From Streptococcaceae bacterium (GTDB lineage Bacteria > Bacillota > Bacilli > Lactobacillales > Streptococcaceae), in contig JAITVN010000075.1 in NCBI GenBank assembly GCA_031285775.1, positions 1 to 34,312 of the forward strand: 34,312 nucleotides of DNA. The letters run 5' to 3'. This document shows, piece after piece, positions 7,747 to 17,230 of this stretch. The translations under genes were made by a program, and so were the position numbers. The stretch's first letter is position 1; the number at the start of each line of letters is the position of its first letter. The notes beneath the pieces were generated by a model that saw nothing but the letters and a program-made list of their open reading frames with translations, was not told the origin of the DNA and made no database searches.

Positions 7747-10029
7747 ATGGTACATTTTAATCACTTTTCGCTGGTTGAGAAAACGCTTGCTGAAAAGCTC
7801 GATGAGCTCAACAATCTAGGCTTTCAATTCGCTGGTTTAAATGAAAAAGAGATTCTAGAAGAATTCTTGAGGCGCACGCCAATCAATGAAACCGAGCTTC
7901 AAGCCACTTCTTCTTCGAACTTGATGGACTTTTTGACCAGTACAGAGGCAATGAACTGGAATGCTTTTTGGGCAATCGCCCTACAGCTGCAAGGCTTCGT
8001 TGCGAATTTCGAGTTTGAGATTGATAAAGCCAACGACTTTGCTCGTTCTGTTAATTTACCACGCATTGAAGGAGAATTGTCCACTGATAATCTGATTTCG
8101 GCCTTATATCTTTTGCTTTTATCTCGCGGAAAAGGTGGAATGACGCTCGTTGAAGCTTGGGTCAGTGAGGGCTTATTAGCTGTAGATAATCAGTATCACT
8201 TCTTTAATGACAAGGTACTGGCAACTTTTGATACTGCAGCTGTGAAAAGTGAAAAAGTCTGGGTCGAGACACCTGTAGACACGCAGAATCGTGGACAGTA
8301 TGACCTGGTCTGTGTGGAAATCTATCGACCGCTCTATGAAGGCGGCAAAGTTCCATCGGTCATGACTGCAAGCCCTTATCATGTAGGCATGAATGATGTT
8401 GCTTCCGACAAAGGCCTGCACAAAATGGAGACCGATTTGGCAGAAAAAACAGCTGGAAAGATTTCTACATATCCGCGTCTGCCAGAAGATCCTGCTTATG
8501 CAAAAACTCCTGCTGATGAACTTGTCAGTGAAGCTGAGCAGAGTTTTACGCACGGTTGGACCTATTCGCTCAATGATTACTTCTTGGCGCGCGGTTTCGC
8601 CTCAATCTATGTGGCAGGCGTTGGCACCAAAGACTCAGACGGCTTCCAGAGTTCTGGCGACTATCAGCAGATTTACTCGATGAAAGCGGTGATTGACTGG
8701 CTGAACGGTCGGGCGCGAGCTTTCACTTCACGTCGACGTGATAAGGAAATAAAGGCCGATTGGGCCAATGGCAAGGTTGCTATGACTGGTCAGTCATATC
8801 TAGGGACAATGTCCTACGGTGTTGCCACAACTGGCGTGGACGGGTTAGAAGTCATTCTCGCACAGGCAGGCATCTCCAGCTGGTACAATTATTATCGCGA
8901 AGGAGGGCTTGTGCGCTCGCCTGGCGGTTTTCCAGGAGAGGATTTAGATTCATTGGCAGAATTGACCTACTCTAGAAATATGACAGGTGCAGATTATTTG
9001 GCTGGAAACGAGAAATACCAGACACAACTGGCTGAAATGACCAAAGACTTGAACCGCACAACTGGTGACTACAATCAGTTTTGGGAGGATCGCAACTATC
9101 TGCCGAATGTAAAGAATGTCAAGGCGGATGTGCTGATTCTGCACGGTCTGCAGGATTTCAATGTGACGACGGATCAGGCGCTGAATTACTGGAATGCTCT
9201 GCCGGCTGGCGCTCACAAGCATGCTTTTTTGCATCGCGGGTCGCATCTGCCGATTCATAACTGGCAGTCGATCGATTTTACTGAGGTAATTAATACTTAC
9301 TTTACGGCAAAGTTGCTGGATCGTCCGCTGAATTTGGAGCTGCCGCCTGTTGTGCTGCAGGAGAACGGAAAGTACGAGAGCTGGACATCTGTTGATGCTT
9401 GGGGAAAAGACGAGAAAACTGAGCTGACCCTAGGTGACCACCATGTCAAGTTTGAGAATGCTTATGAAAATGCTGATTTCATCCGTTATGGACAAAATTT
9501 TCAGACTTTCAAGAGTGAGCTTTTTGAGGGGAAAATCACTGAAAATGCAGTCCTATTAGACTTGAGCTTACCTTTTGCAGTGATGATCAATGGGGCGCCG
9601 ATACTTGAAATCAAGCTGAAAATCAATGACAGCAAAGGCTTGATTTCTGCTCAGCTGCTGGACTTCGGCAATAAAAAGCGCCTTCCTGATACACCCGTCC
9701 CAGTTGAATCACTCGCACTTGACCGCGGACGACTTTTCAAGCAGGAAAATCTTGTAGAAATTCCGCTTCGCGAGAGCCAATACCAAGTCATCAGCAAAGG
9801 CTTTCTGAACCTGCAGAATCGTGAGAATCTTACGACGATCTGCCCCGTCACAGCGGGCGAATGGATGACTGTGCGGATGTCACTCCAGCCGACGATTTAC
9901 AGCTTGGAAGAGACAGATAATCTGCGGCTTTTGATTTACAGCAGCGATTTTGAACACACTGTTCGTGATAATCGTGATGTCACCTATGAGATTGACCTCT
10001 CCCAGTCAAAATTAATTCTACCAGATTAA
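7747..10029 (+). CDS. pepX: Xaa-Pro dipeptidyl-peptidase
   Basis: Releases X-Pro dipeptides from peptide N-termini and is important for growth on proline-rich casein peptides; it acts in the cytosol. The 760-aa protein matches the lactococcal PepX layout (about 763 aa): N-terminal helical domain, S15 alpha/beta-hydrolase domain with the nucleophile in TGQSYLG, the aspartate in HGLQDFNV and the histidine in HRGSHLP, then a C-terminal jelly-roll ending TYEIDLSQSKLILPD. The ORF track adds 35 codons; ATG 7747 is chosen because AAAGGAG lies 5 nt before it and the family starts MxFNHFS. The leader contains structured repeat A. Confidence 0.97.
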   Translation: MVHFNHFSLVEKTLAEKLDELNNLGFQFAGLNEKEILEEFLRRTPINETELQATSSSNLMDFLTSTEAMNWNAFWAIALQLQGFVANFEFEIDKANDFARSVNLPRIEGELSTDNLISALYLLLLSRGKGGMTLVEAWVSEGLLAVDNQYHFFNDKVLATFDTAAVKSEKVWVETPVDTQNRGQYDLVCVEIYRPLYEGGKVPSVMTASPYHVGMNDVASDKGLHKMETDLAEKTAGKISTYPRLPEDPAYAKTPADELVSEAEQSFTHGWTYSLNDYFLARGFASIYVAGVGTKDSDGFQSSGDYQQIYSMKAVIDWLNGRARAFTSRRRDKEIKADWANGKVAMTGQSYLGTMSYGVATTGVDGLEVILAQAGISSWYNYYREGGLVRSPGGFPGEDLDSLAELTYSRNMTGADYLAGNEKYQTQLAEMTKDLNRTTGDYNQFWEDRNYLPNVKNVKADVLILHGLQDFNVTTDQALNYWNALPAGAHKHAFLHRGSHLPIHNWQSIDFTEVINTYFTAKLLDRPLNLELPPVVLQENGKYESWTSVDAWGKDEKTELTLGDHHVKFENAYENADFIRYGQNFQTFKSELFEGKITENAVLLDLSLPFAVMINGAPILEIKLKINDSKGLISAQLLDFGNKKRLPDTPVPVESLALDRGRLFKQENLVEIPLRESQYQVISKGFLNLQNRENLTTICPVTAGEWMTVRMSLQPTIYSLEETDNLRLLIYSSDFEHTVRDNRDVTYEIDLSQSKLILPD

Positions 10030-10040
10030 TAATTTTGTAT

Positions 10041-10071
10041 AAAAAAGTGAGCCAAACCCGCTCACTTTTTT
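10041..10071. terminator. Bidirectional terminator
   Basis: Stem GTGAGC/GCTCAC with A6 before and T6 after. It separates convergent pepX and the MATE gene. Confidence 0.87.
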
Positions 10072-10086
10072 CATGACTTACCCTCC

Positions 10087-11451
10087 TTAGTCTATATCTC
10101 TTGCCCACAAATCATCCCCATCATGCGCTTTCCTATAAGTGCGATACATCCGAATCGTAGTCGGAATCAGCACCGATGTTGAGCCGATCCAAGCCATAGG
10201 GCTGGCAAAAACAACGATATGGTAATTCATGAGGGAGACGCCAATGACAGCGACAATCACGCGCATTCCTAGCTCCATGAAGCCGCAGATGGTCGGAATC
10301 TTCGCATTGCCCAAACCTTGCAACGTGCTTCGGGTGATGAATAGAATCGCCAAAAGCCAGTAAAATGATGAGTTGGCCACATAATAGATCTGAGTCAAAT
10401 CGATGATTTTTGTCGCTGACCGAGTAATAAATGCTGTTGTCACATAAAAATGGAAAATCTGCAAGAGAACTGCGAATGCGACAGACCAGACGATTCCCAT
10501 TAAAAGGGCATTTCGTAGTCCTTCATTGATACGTTTGTAGCGTTTAGCCCCATAGTTCTGCCCTGCAAAGGTGGCCATGGCAAGTCCCAGCGACATCATC
10601 GGCAGCATGGCAAACTGGTCGACCTTTGATGCAATCGAATTTGCAGCCACAGCATTCTCGCCCAGCATATTGAGTGCCACCTGGAGAGTGATAGAACCAA
10701 TCGCGATAATTGATGACTGAAAAGCCATAGGAAAGCCAAGTCTGGCATGTTCTTTAATTTCTCTGGGATTGTAGCGCATATCTTCGCGACTGAAATGAAA
10801 GTCTGGAAGTTTTTTCTTGATGTAGACAATAAGAAAAGCCACAGAAAAAGCTTGTGAAATCAGTGTTGCCAGGCCTGCACCCCATACGCCGGTATGAAGA
10901 CCTAAAATGAACAGGTATTCCAGGCCGATATTCAGAACCGAGGCTAGAATAATGGCGTAAAGCGGCGTCTTTGAGTTTCCTAGTGAGCGCATGGCATTCG
11001 CCAAATAGGCATAGAGATTCGGCACAATCATTCCGCCGAGTCCAAAATACATGAAGTTACGACTGTTCTCTATCAGCATTGCAGGCGTCTGCATGAGTTC
11101 CAGAATCTGCTCCAGGAAAATCAGGGAAATCCCGCCGAGCACTAAGGAAATAGTAACAGTAAACAGAAGGCCAGTATAGAAAGAACGACGCACACCATCA
11201 ATGTCTTTGGCACCAAAACGCTGCGCAATGATAATTGCCAGCCCGCCCGTCATTCCTTGGGCAAAGCCCACAATGAGAAAATTAATTGCTCCAGTCGCAC
11301 CTACAGCAGCCAGAGCCATCGGGCCTAGTGTTTGTCCGACAATGAGTGTATCAACTGTTGAATAAAAAACTTGAAAAAAATTGCCAATCAGCAAGGGAAC
11401 AGTAAACCAAATGATACCTTTGAAAATACTGCCTGTAGTTAAATCGCGCAT
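10087..11451 (-). CDS. MATE family efflux transporter
   Basis: A 454-aa membrane protein with twelve predicted segments in two MatE halves. Diagnostic stretches are VPLLIGNFFQVFYSTVDTLIVG near the N-terminus, the G-A-T-G loop after the second segment, and QNYGAKRYKRINEGL at the start of the second half. MATE proteins export cationic drugs or metabolites by sodium or proton antiport; the substrate cannot be told. The ATG has no Shine-Dalgarno sequence; instead an extended -10 (TGATAGAAT) ends 6 nt before it, so the mRNA is probably leaderless. Single-gene unit, convergent with pepX. Confidence 0.93.
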   Translation of the reverse strand: MRDLTTGSIFKGIIWFTVPLLIGNFFQVFYSTVDTLIVGQTLGPMALAAVGATGAINFLIVGFAQGMTGGLAIIIAQRFGAKDIDGVRRSFYTGLLFTVTISLVLGGISLIFLEQILELMQTPAMLIENSRNFMYFGLGGMIVPNLYAYLANAMRSLGNSKTPLYAIILASVLNIGLEYLFILGLHTGVWGAGLATLISQAFSVAFLIVYIKKKLPDFHFSREDMRYNPREIKEHARLGFPMAFQSSIIAIGSITLQVALNMLGENAVAANSIASKVDQFAMLPMMSLGLAMATFAGQNYGAKRYKRINEGLRNALLMGIVWSVAFAVLLQIFHFYVTTAFITRSATKIIDLTQIYYVANSSFYWLLAILFITRSTLQGLGNAKIPTICGFMELGMRVIVAVIGVSLMNYHIVVFASPMAWIGSTSVLIPTTIRMYRTYRKAHDGDDLWARDID

Positions 11452-11457
11452 GTAATC

Positions 11458-11466
11458 ATTCTATCA
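11458..11466 (-). promoter_or_regulatory. Extended -10 directly before the MATE gene (leaderless)
   Basis: Minus-strand TG-A-TAGAAT ends 6 nt before the ATG with no ribosome binding site between. Same geometry as at the CPBP protease and CutC genes. Confidence 0.55.
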
Positions 11467-11611
11467 TTAATTCTGAAAAAAACGAAATAATTCATCAGAT
11501 TTTACGGTAAAGTTTAAAAGAGCCTGGCCTGATTTTATATGATAAAATTATTAGGCTACACTAAAAAATTTTAGAAGCGTCACTCGTCTTACAAGTGACT
11601 GGAGAATATAG

Positions 11612-12553
11612 ATGCAGAAAAAACAGGGTGTCTTAATGGTAAATCTTGGAACACCAGCAAGCACACAAACAAAAGATGTCAGAAGTTATCTGGCGAAATT
11701 CCTTTCAGATCAGCGCGTCATAAAAAATCCCAAAATTTTCTGGCTGCCGATTTTGCACGGTATGATTTTGCGAACACGACCAAAAAAATCTGCCGAACTC
11801 TATAAATCTGTTTGGAGCGAAAATGGCTCGCCGCTTTTACATTATGCTTTGAAACAGCAGGAAAACCTTCAGACACTGATGCCTGACGTACAGGTTGAAA
11901 TCGCCATGTCTTATAGTGAACCGTCAATACCTCAGGCGCTTGATAAACTTTTGTCGCAGAGTATCACAAAAATTACCGTAATACCGATGTATCCCCAGTA
12001 TTCAGGTACCACGGTCGGTTCTGTCTTTGATGAAGTTATGAAATACTTCGCTAAGTCGGATAAAATTGTAGATTTGCATTTCATTCATTCCTATTGTGAA
12101 GATCCTGATTACATCTCATACCAGGTAAAGAAAATTCGCCAGGCTCTTGAAAAGGAAGACTATGACGCTCTTCTCTTCTCCTATCATGGTATACCGCTCT
12201 CATATGCCGAGGCGGGCGATAAATATCCCGAAGAATGTCGAAAAACCACCGAATTAATAATGCAACAACTGGGAGAGATCCCCTACTATCATACTTATCA
12301 GTCTAAGTTCGGGCCAAGTGAATGGCTGAAACCTGCAACCGATGAAACTTTGAAATCGCTGCCAAGTAAAAATATTAAGAAAATAATGGTCATTTCTCCA
12401 AGTTTTGTCGCAGACTGCCTGGAAACGCTCCATGAGTTGGAAATTGAGAACAAAGAATACTTCATGGAAAACGGCGGTACAAAGTTCACCTATCTTTCCC
12501 CTTACAACGATGACATCGAGTTTGCTGAACTGATGAAGAAACTAGTGAATTAA
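11612..12553 (+). CDS. hemH: Ferrochelatase
   Basis: Inserts Fe2+ into a porphyrin; in Firmicutes the usual substrate is coproporphyrin III. The 313-aa protein has the family start GVLMVNLGTP, the catalytic histidine in FSYHGIP (His192), QSKFGPSEWL and the later glutamate region CLETLHELE. Lactococci lack a full haem pathway yet keep hemH and use exogenous porphyrin or haem; no other haem gene is in this window, which fits. The ATG start has GGAG 7 nt upstream. The leader holds an inverted repeat GTCACT/AGTGAC just before the ribosome binding site, and TATGATAAAAT further up is a likely -10. Confidence 0.95.
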   Translation: MQKKQGVLMVNLGTPASTQTKDVRSYLAKFLSDQRVIKNPKIFWLPILHGMILRTRPKKSAELYKSVWSENGSPLLHYALKQQENLQTLMPDVQVEIAMSYSEPSIPQALDKLLSQSITKITVIPMYPQYSGTTVGSVFDEVMKYFAKSDKIVDLHFIHSYCEDPDYISYQVKKIRQALEKEDYDALLFSYHGIPLSYAEAGDKYPEECRKTTELIMQQLGEIPYYHTYQSKFGPSEWLKPATDETLKSLPSKNIKKIMVISPSFVADCLETLHELEIENKEYFMENGGTKFTYLSPYNDDIEFAELMKKLVN

Positions 12554-12587
12554 AAAAAATAGGGCCTGTCAAGTTGACAAGTCCTAT
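12552..12587 (-). terminator. gltX terminator
   Basis: Minus-strand hairpin ATAGGA...TTGTCAAC/TTGACA...CCTAT is followed by eight T. It sits in the gap between the convergent hemH and gltX and starts right at the hemH stop codon. Confidence 0.7.
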
Positions 12588-12594
12588 TAAGTTA

Positions 12595-14046
12595 TCAGGC
12601 TTTAATCGCTTTTTCAAGTCGCTCCAGCGTCTCTGCGCGTCCGAGGATTTCAAGCGCCTCATGAAGCTGCGGGCCATGCGTAAATCCGGTTGTAGCAACC
12701 CGAATGGGCATCCAGAGAGATTTTCCTTTTACTCCAGTCTCTTTCTGTACTTCTTTGAAGAGGGGCAAAATGGCATCCGCCTTGAAGTCTGCCTCGCTCA
12801 GCGCTGAAATATGCTGGTAGAATGACTTGACCGCAGTCAACGCAGTCTCCTCAGACATGACCGCCTGCTCTGCCTCCCCAAGCTCAGGATAAGGCTCATA
12901 GAAGAAATTGGTCAGCTCGACAATTTCTTCGCCGTATTTGAGCTGGGGCTGGTAGAGTTTGACCAATTCTTCGGCGTGGGCATCGTATCGGCCACAGGCC
13001 TCGAGAAATGGCTTCGTTAAGGCCATTACGGTTGATAAGTCAGCGTGCTTGATGTACTCGCCGTCCATCCAGTCCAGTTTCTTTTGATCAAAGGATGCTG
13101 GGGCTTTGCTGAGCCGCTCTGGCGTGAAAAGCTTTATCAGCTCGTCGCGTCCGTAAATCTCCTCTTCCCCGCCAGGGTTCCAGCCTAAGAAGGCAATGAA
13201 GTTGAAAATGGCTTCGGGCATGTAGCCTTTGGCGCGGTAGTCCTCAATGAACTGGAGGGTGTTGGTGTCGCGCTTGGAGAGCTTTTTACCAGTTTCAGTG
13301 TTGATGATCAGGGTCATGTGGCCGAAAATCGGGGGCTCCCAGCCGAGCGCCTCGTAGATCATCAGCTGCTTGGGGGTGTTAGCAATATGGTCGTCGCCGC
13401 GCAGGACGTGCGAGATCTCCATCAGGTGATCGTCAATGACCACGGCGAAGTTGTAGGTCGGGTAGCCGTCAGCTTTCTGGATGACCCAGTCGCCGCCGAT
13501 GTTGCCGCCCTCAAAGCTGGTGTGCCCCTTGACGATGTCTTCCCAAGCGTAGACACGGGTTTCGTGGACTTTTATCCGAACGGTCGGGACAATGCCCTGC
13601 GCTTGGCGTTCTGCCACATAGACTTTGCGCGCCTCCTCATCCATTCCGGCGTATTCGTCTACGTAATGCGGTGCGACGTGGTTGGCTTCCTGCGCCTCGC
13701 GAATGGCCTCAAGTTCTTCCGGCGTGACATAGCTATAGTAGGCTTTGCCTTCATCGAGCAGCTGCTGTACATACTTATGATAAATGTCCAGGCGCTCTGA
13801 CTGGCGGTATTGCGCGTTGGTTTCTGGCGACTCGTCCCAGTCCATGCCCAGCCAGCGCAGATTGTCAAGCTGTGAACGCTCGCCGTCTGCGACATGACGC
13901 TTTCTGTCAGTATCTTCAATACGGATAATGAAAGTGCCGCCGAAGTGGCGGGCAAATAGATAGTTAAACAGTGCTGTACGTGCATTTCCGATGTGCAGGA
14001 GACCAGTTGGGCTGGGTGCATAGCGGACGCGGATTTTATCACTCAT
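12595..14046 (-). CDS. gltX: Glutamyl-tRNA synthetase
   Basis: Charges tRNA-Glu, and in Firmicutes also tRNA-Gln for later amidation by GatCAB. The 483-aa class I synthetase has the HIGH-type motif HIGN (18-21, in [11 protein letters not shown]) and the KMSKS-type motif KLSKR near residue 255. The C-terminal anticodon-binding domain is complete. It starts at ATG with GAGAGGT about 9 nt before. Monocistronic by context: hemH is convergent and a pseudogene is divergent. Confidence 0.97.
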   Translation of the reverse strand: MSDKIRVRYAPSPTGLLHIGNARTALFNYLFARHFGGTFIIRIEDTDRKRHVADGERSQLDNLRWLGMDWDESPETNAQYRQSERLDIYHKYVQQLLDEGKAYYSYVTPEELEAIREAQEANHVAPHYVDEYAGMDEEARKVYVAERQAQGIVPTVRIKVHETRVYAWEDIVKGHTSFEGGNIGGDWVIQKADGYPTYNFAVVIDDHLMEISHVLRGDDHIANTPKQLMIYEALGWEPPIFGHMTLIINTETGKKLSKRDTNTLQFIEDYRAKGYMPEAIFNFIAFLGWNPGGEEEIYGRDELIKLFTPERLSKAPASFDQKKLDWMDGEYIKHADLSTVMALTKPFLEACGRYDAHAEELVKLYQPQLKYGEEIVELTNFFYEPYPELGEAEQAVMSEETALTAVKSFYQHISALSEADFKADAILPLFKEVQKETGVKGKSLWMPIRVATTGFTHGPQLHEALEILGRAETLERLEKAIKA

Positions 14047-14152
14047 TATATAAAAACCTCTCGAAAAATTTGATTACGTTAATAGTGTTTCAACCCTGTT
14101 ATTTTACCATAAATTCGGTCTAATTAACACGATTCTTATTCCTTTACGTGTG

Positions 14153-14161
14153 TGGTATAAT
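14153..14161 (+). promoter_or_regulatory. Extended -10 promoter of the GNAT pseudogene
   Basis: TG-G-TATAAT is a consensus extended -10 box; the -35 region (TTCTTA at 17 nt) is weak. It precedes the wrecked acetyltransferase gene, so the decayed locus may still be transcribed. Confidence 0.55.
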
Positions 14162-14213
14162 GTTTGTATCGTCAATCGCGCTAAAGGGTAGACTATGAAT
14201 GAGGGGAGGCTTC

Positions 14214-14498
14214 GTGGAAATAAGAGTCATTCGGGAAAATAAGTAACAATTTTTGGACTAGCTTTTGCTCGCCGACGAGCAAGAATCCATGATAGATAGA
14301 TATCTAGAGCGGGGCGAACTCTTCGCCTTATATGACCCTGACTTGAAAGCCGTTTGCCTTGTTGCAAAAGTGAGTGGGACTGTTTGCGAGTTGAAAAACA
14401 TCTAAAGTTAAGATTTTTTTGTTGACAACTATAACCATCTCATATTTGATCAAGGAATTCAGTTAGTCGACATGATTTATCTGAGAAAAACACTCTGA
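14214..14498 (+). pseudogene. Degenerate GNAT family N-acetyltransferase
   Basis: One frame from GTG 14214, with a good AGGGGAGG ribosome binding site, reads VEIRVIRENK-stop-QFLD-stop, then LLLADEQESMIDRYLERGEL and onward to CELKNI, then stops. After a short junction the same frame resumes as FFVDNYNHLIFDQGIQ and VDMIYLRKTL, ending TGA. These match the N- and C-termini of small GNAT acetyltransferases (about 140-150 aa). The central acetyl-CoA-binding core (the Q/RxxGxG/A segment) is missing, so this is a decayed gene with an internal deletion and at least four in-frame stops. It is absent from the ORF track. Confidence 0.8.
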
Positions 14499-14518
14499 CT
14501 CTTACCTGAGTTAATTTC

Positions 14519-14547
14519 TTGACAAGTCACTCAAAGAATGTTAAATT
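14519..14547 (+). promoter_or_regulatory. ald promoter
   Basis: TTGACA, exactly 17 nt, TAAATT, with an extended TG-T before the -10. It lies about 145 nt ahead of the ald ATG. The long leader has no T-box or riboswitch that I recognise. Confidence 0.7.
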
Positions 14548-14690
14548 TTTGTTAGAAAGCGGATACATAACTAAGCTTTCAAATCTACCAAACACTGCGT
14601 AAACACACTTATTGTCAAGTGCCCACACAGATGCAATTCAAAAGAGAATGGCCAAGCTCTCGAGCGAATGCCTTTCCAAAGGAGAACAAT

Positions 14691-15809
14691 ATGAAAATTG
14701 GCGTCCCTAAAGAAATCAAGAAGTTTGAATACCGTGTCGGTTTAGCTCCAAACTACGCTGCTGACTACGTTAATGCTGGTCACGAGGTCTACATCCAGTC
14801 AGGGGCTGGACAAGGCTCAAGCTTTTCGGATGCAGACTATGAAAAAGTCGGCTGCAAAATTCTTCCGACTGCCGATGACATCTGGAAAATCGCCGAGATG
14901 ATTGTCAAGGTGAAAGAGCCGCTTGAGCCTGAATATAACCTCATGCGTGAGGGACAGATACTCTTTACTTATTTCCACTTAGCAGCTGACCGAGCATTGA
15001 CCGAGGCAGTTCTGGCGAGGAAAGTTATTGCCATCGCTTACGAAACCATTCGCGACCATCAGGGCAAGCTTCCATGTCTGGCACCAATGTCAGAAATTGC
15101 AGGACGCATGTCAATTCAAGAAGGGGCCAAATATCTTGAGGCACCTCAGGGCGGACGCGGCATTCTTCTGGGAGGTGTTTCAGGCGTGCTGCCGGCAAAT
15201 GTGCTTGTTCTCGGCGGTGGCGGCACAGTCGGGCAAAATGCGGTGGCGATGGCCGTCGGTCTGCACGCTAATGTTACAGCTGTGGATGTAAATCTTGACA
15301 GCCTAACGCGTCTTGAGCAGGAATATCGTGGTCAGGTCCATACTGCCTTTTCTACAGACTCTGCCATTCGTGAGCTGATTGCAGATGCAGATTTGGTCAT
15401 TGGGGCTACGCTGATACCTGGCGCTGAAACGCCGCAGCTCATCAAAAAAGATTACTTGCCGCTAATGAAGAAGGGCTCAGTTATAGTTGATGTGGCCATT
15501 GACCAAGGCGGTACCTGCGAAACTTCACATGTAACCTATCATGATGACCCTGTCTTTGAAGTTGAGGGCGTCATTCACTATTGCGTCGGCAATATGCCTG
15601 GAGCTGTGCCGATTACATCTACCGCAGCATTAAACAATTCCACGCTACATTATGGTCTGCAGATCGCTAATCGTGGCTACATGGAGGCTCTCAAAGCTGA
15701 TTCTGGCTTAAAGCTGGGACTAAATGCCCACCTAGGCAAACTCACTTTGCTGAGTGTCGCTGATGAATTTGGAATTGAATATACAAGTGTAGATACAGTC
15801 ATGAACTAA
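14691..15809 (+). CDS. ald: Alanine dehydrogenase
   Basis: Catalyses NAD-dependent oxidative deamination of L-alanine to pyruvate and ammonia, or the reverse. The 372-aa length is typical. Seen are [18 protein letters not shown], the pyruvate-binding lysine in VKVKEP (73-75), the catalytic histidine in YFHLAAD (His96), the nucleotide-binding [12 protein letters not shown] and the C-terminal [17 protein letters not shown]. The ORF track starts 24 codons early; the ATG at MKIGVPKE has AAAGGAG 6 nt before it and matches the family N-terminus. Convergent with the agmatine operon, with a shared terminator. Confidence 0.96.
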   Translation: MKIGVPKEIKKFEYRVGLAPNYAADYVNAGHEVYIQSGAGQGSSFSDADYEKVGCKILPTADDIWKIAEMIVKVKEPLEPEYNLMREGQILFTYFHLAADRALTEAVLARKVIAIAYETIRDHQGKLPCLAPMSEIAGRMSIQEGAKYLEAPQGGRGILLGGVSGVLPANVLVLGGGGTVGQNAVAMAVGLHANVTAVDVNLDSLTRLEQEYRGQVHTAFSTDSAIRELIADADLVIGATLIPGAETPQLIKKDYLPLMKKGSVIVDVAIDQGGTCETSHVTYHDDPVFEVEGVIHYCVGNMPGAVPITSTAALNNSTLHYGLQIANRGYMEALKADSGLKLGLNAHLGKLTLLSVADEFGIEYTSVDTVMN

Positions 15810-15816
15810 TCATTCG

Positions 15817-15846
15817 AAAAAACCTGTCAAATTCGGCAGGTTTTTT
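15817..15846. terminator. Bidirectional terminator (ald / aguA)
   Basis: A-run, stem CCTGTC/GGCAGG with one G-T pair, then T6. It ends both ald and the agu operon, confirming that no carbamate kinase gene follows aguA. Confidence 0.87.
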
Positions 15847-15857
15847 GACTTGCTGCT

Positions 15858-16955
15858 TCAGGCACTTGGTTGTTGTTGTGTAATACAGTGTATATTTCCT
15901 CCGCCATAGACGATTTCAACTGTGTTGACGCCGACAATTTCCTTATCTGGGAACATTTCCTGAATCTGTCGAAGTGCCAAGGCATCATTTTCATCGCCGT
16001 ACTGCGGCACGATGACACCTCCGTTTGTGATGAGAAAATTCATGTAGGAAGCAATGCAAATGTCGCCGTCTTCTCGAGGCAAAGTTCCTTCGACACTGTC
16101 AATCTTGAAGTCTCCTTTGATTGTGACGTTCTTAATCGGACAACATAGCTTGTGAATTTTTAGCTGACGCCCTTTCGCATCCGTCATTTCACTCAGGCGA
16201 TGGTAGGCATCTTGAGCAGCTTCATAAAAAGGAGAGTTGGTGTCTTCTGTGTAGATACAAGCGGCTTCCCCTGGCGCGACAAAACATGCAATATCGTCCA
16301 CGTGGCCGTTGGTTTCGTCGGGATCAATGCCGTCGCCCAGCCAAAGTACTTTTTCGACATTCAAGTGTGATTTGAGCATATCCTCAATTCCCACGCGCGA
16401 CATGTGCGGGTTTCTTCCTTCAGAAAGTAGACACATTTCGGTCGTTAGTACAGTTCCTTCGCCATCCACATGGAAAGAACCGCCTTCGAGGACAAAATCG
16501 CTCGTCCGATAAGAATCCACACGCTCAAGTTCACATACCTTCTGAGCCACGAGGTCATCCTGGTCCCACGGGAAATACAGACCGTCAACGAGACCGCCCC
16601 AGGCATTGAAAGCCCAGTCATTCGCTCGGATTTCACCCTTGTCGTTGATGATGAAAGTGGGCCCGCAGTCACGTACCCAAGAATCATTGTTGGACATTTC
16701 CAAAACACGAATTTCTTCAGGAAGCTGGTAGCGTGCATTTTGATATTGTGCACGAGAAACCAGCATCGTCACTGGTGTGAACTGATTAATTGCAGCTGCC
16801 ACGTTGCTGAAAGCCTCCTGAGCTGGTTTTCCTCCATTGCGCCAATTGTCTGAGCGCTCCGGCCAGATCATGAAAACCTGGTCCTGCGCTTCAAATTCTG
16901 CCGGCATTCTATAGCCATCTTGTTTCGGCGTTGAGCCAATGATGCGTTTTGACAT
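15858..16955 (-). CDS. aguA: Agmatine deiminase
   Basis: Hydrolyses agmatine to N-carbamoylputrescine and ammonia. The 365-aa pentein-fold enzyme shows the substrate segments NNDSWVRDCGP and FNAWGG, the catalytic histidine region ETNGHVDDIACF, and the nucleophile Cys357 in GGGNIHCITQQ near the C-terminus. It is the last gene of the minus-strand agmatine cluster, with GAGGT 5 nt before ATG. Structured repeat copy B lies between it and aguD, which is unusual because these genes are normally packed closely. Expected to act with the carbamoyltransferase and antiporter genes upstream. Confidence 0.97.
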   Translation of the reverse strand: MSKRIIGSTPKQDGYRMPAEFEAQDQVFMIWPERSDNWRNGGKPAQEAFSNVAAAINQFTPVTMLVSRAQYQNARYQLPEEIRVLEMSNNDSWVRDCGPTFIINDKGEIRANDWAFNAWGGLVDGLYFPWDQDDLVAQKVCELERVDSYRTSDFVLEGGSFHVDGEGTVLTTEMCLLSEGRNPHMSRVGIEDMLKSHLNVEKVLWLGDGIDPDETNGHVDDIACFVAPGEAACIYTEDTNSPFYEAAQDAYHRLSEMTDAKGRQLKIHKLCCPIKNVTIKGDFKIDSVEGTLPREDGDICIASYMNFLITNGGVIVPQYGDENDALALRQIQEMFPDKEIVGVNTVEIVYGGGNIHCITQQQPSA

Positions 16956-16978
16956 ATTTTACCTCAATTCTTATTTTT

Positions 16979-17225
16979 TTAACTGAGTTCGGTGCACCTG
17001 AAGCTAGTAAGCAGACCGTTTCGGCTTCAGCCGATTACGGGTCGCTTTCACCTTTAGGTGGAGATTTCCCCTTTAGGGGGGGAATCTCTACACAGGGCTA
17101 AAGCCCTAACAATTTCTAGAAGCTAAAGTTTCTGAAATTGTCTGCGTCCTGAGGCGCTGCTGTCCATTCTCGCTACGACGCTGAAGCGCCAAGTCAAATG
17201 GCACGCTTCTAAGCTGGCGCACCTC
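16979..17225 (-). repeat. Structured repeat, copy B (long form, inside agu operon)
   Basis: Read on the minus strand it starts GAGGTGCGCC a few nt after the aguD stop and ends CAACTCAGTTAA-like before the aguA ribosome binding site. Terminal arms GGTGCGCC and GGTGCACC pair, as do GAAGC and GCTTC just inside. Internal hairpins include GGCGC-TTCA-GCGTC, ACAATTTC...GAAATTGT, AGGGC-TTTA-GCCCT, CCCC-TAAA-GGGG, CACC-TAAA-GGTG and TCGGC-TGAA-GCCGA. It shares long identical stretches with copy C (for example GCGAGAATGGACAGCAGC) but differs in the number and sequence of the hairpins. Confidence 0.85.
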
Positions 17226-17230
17226 ACACC

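Noticed and set aside
13318-13800. 160-aa plus-strand ORF inside gltX
   Set aside because: It is a shadow of gltX on the opposite strand; the gltX frame carries all synthetase motifs.
14160-14420. Structured ncRNA such as 6S RNA after the TATAAT promoter
   Set aside because: No long closing helix was found, and one frame reads as GNAT protein fragments, which explains the sequence better.
14499-14690. T-box or riboswitch in the ald leader
   Set aside because: No T-box sequence, specifier hairpin or antiterminator/terminator pair could be found.
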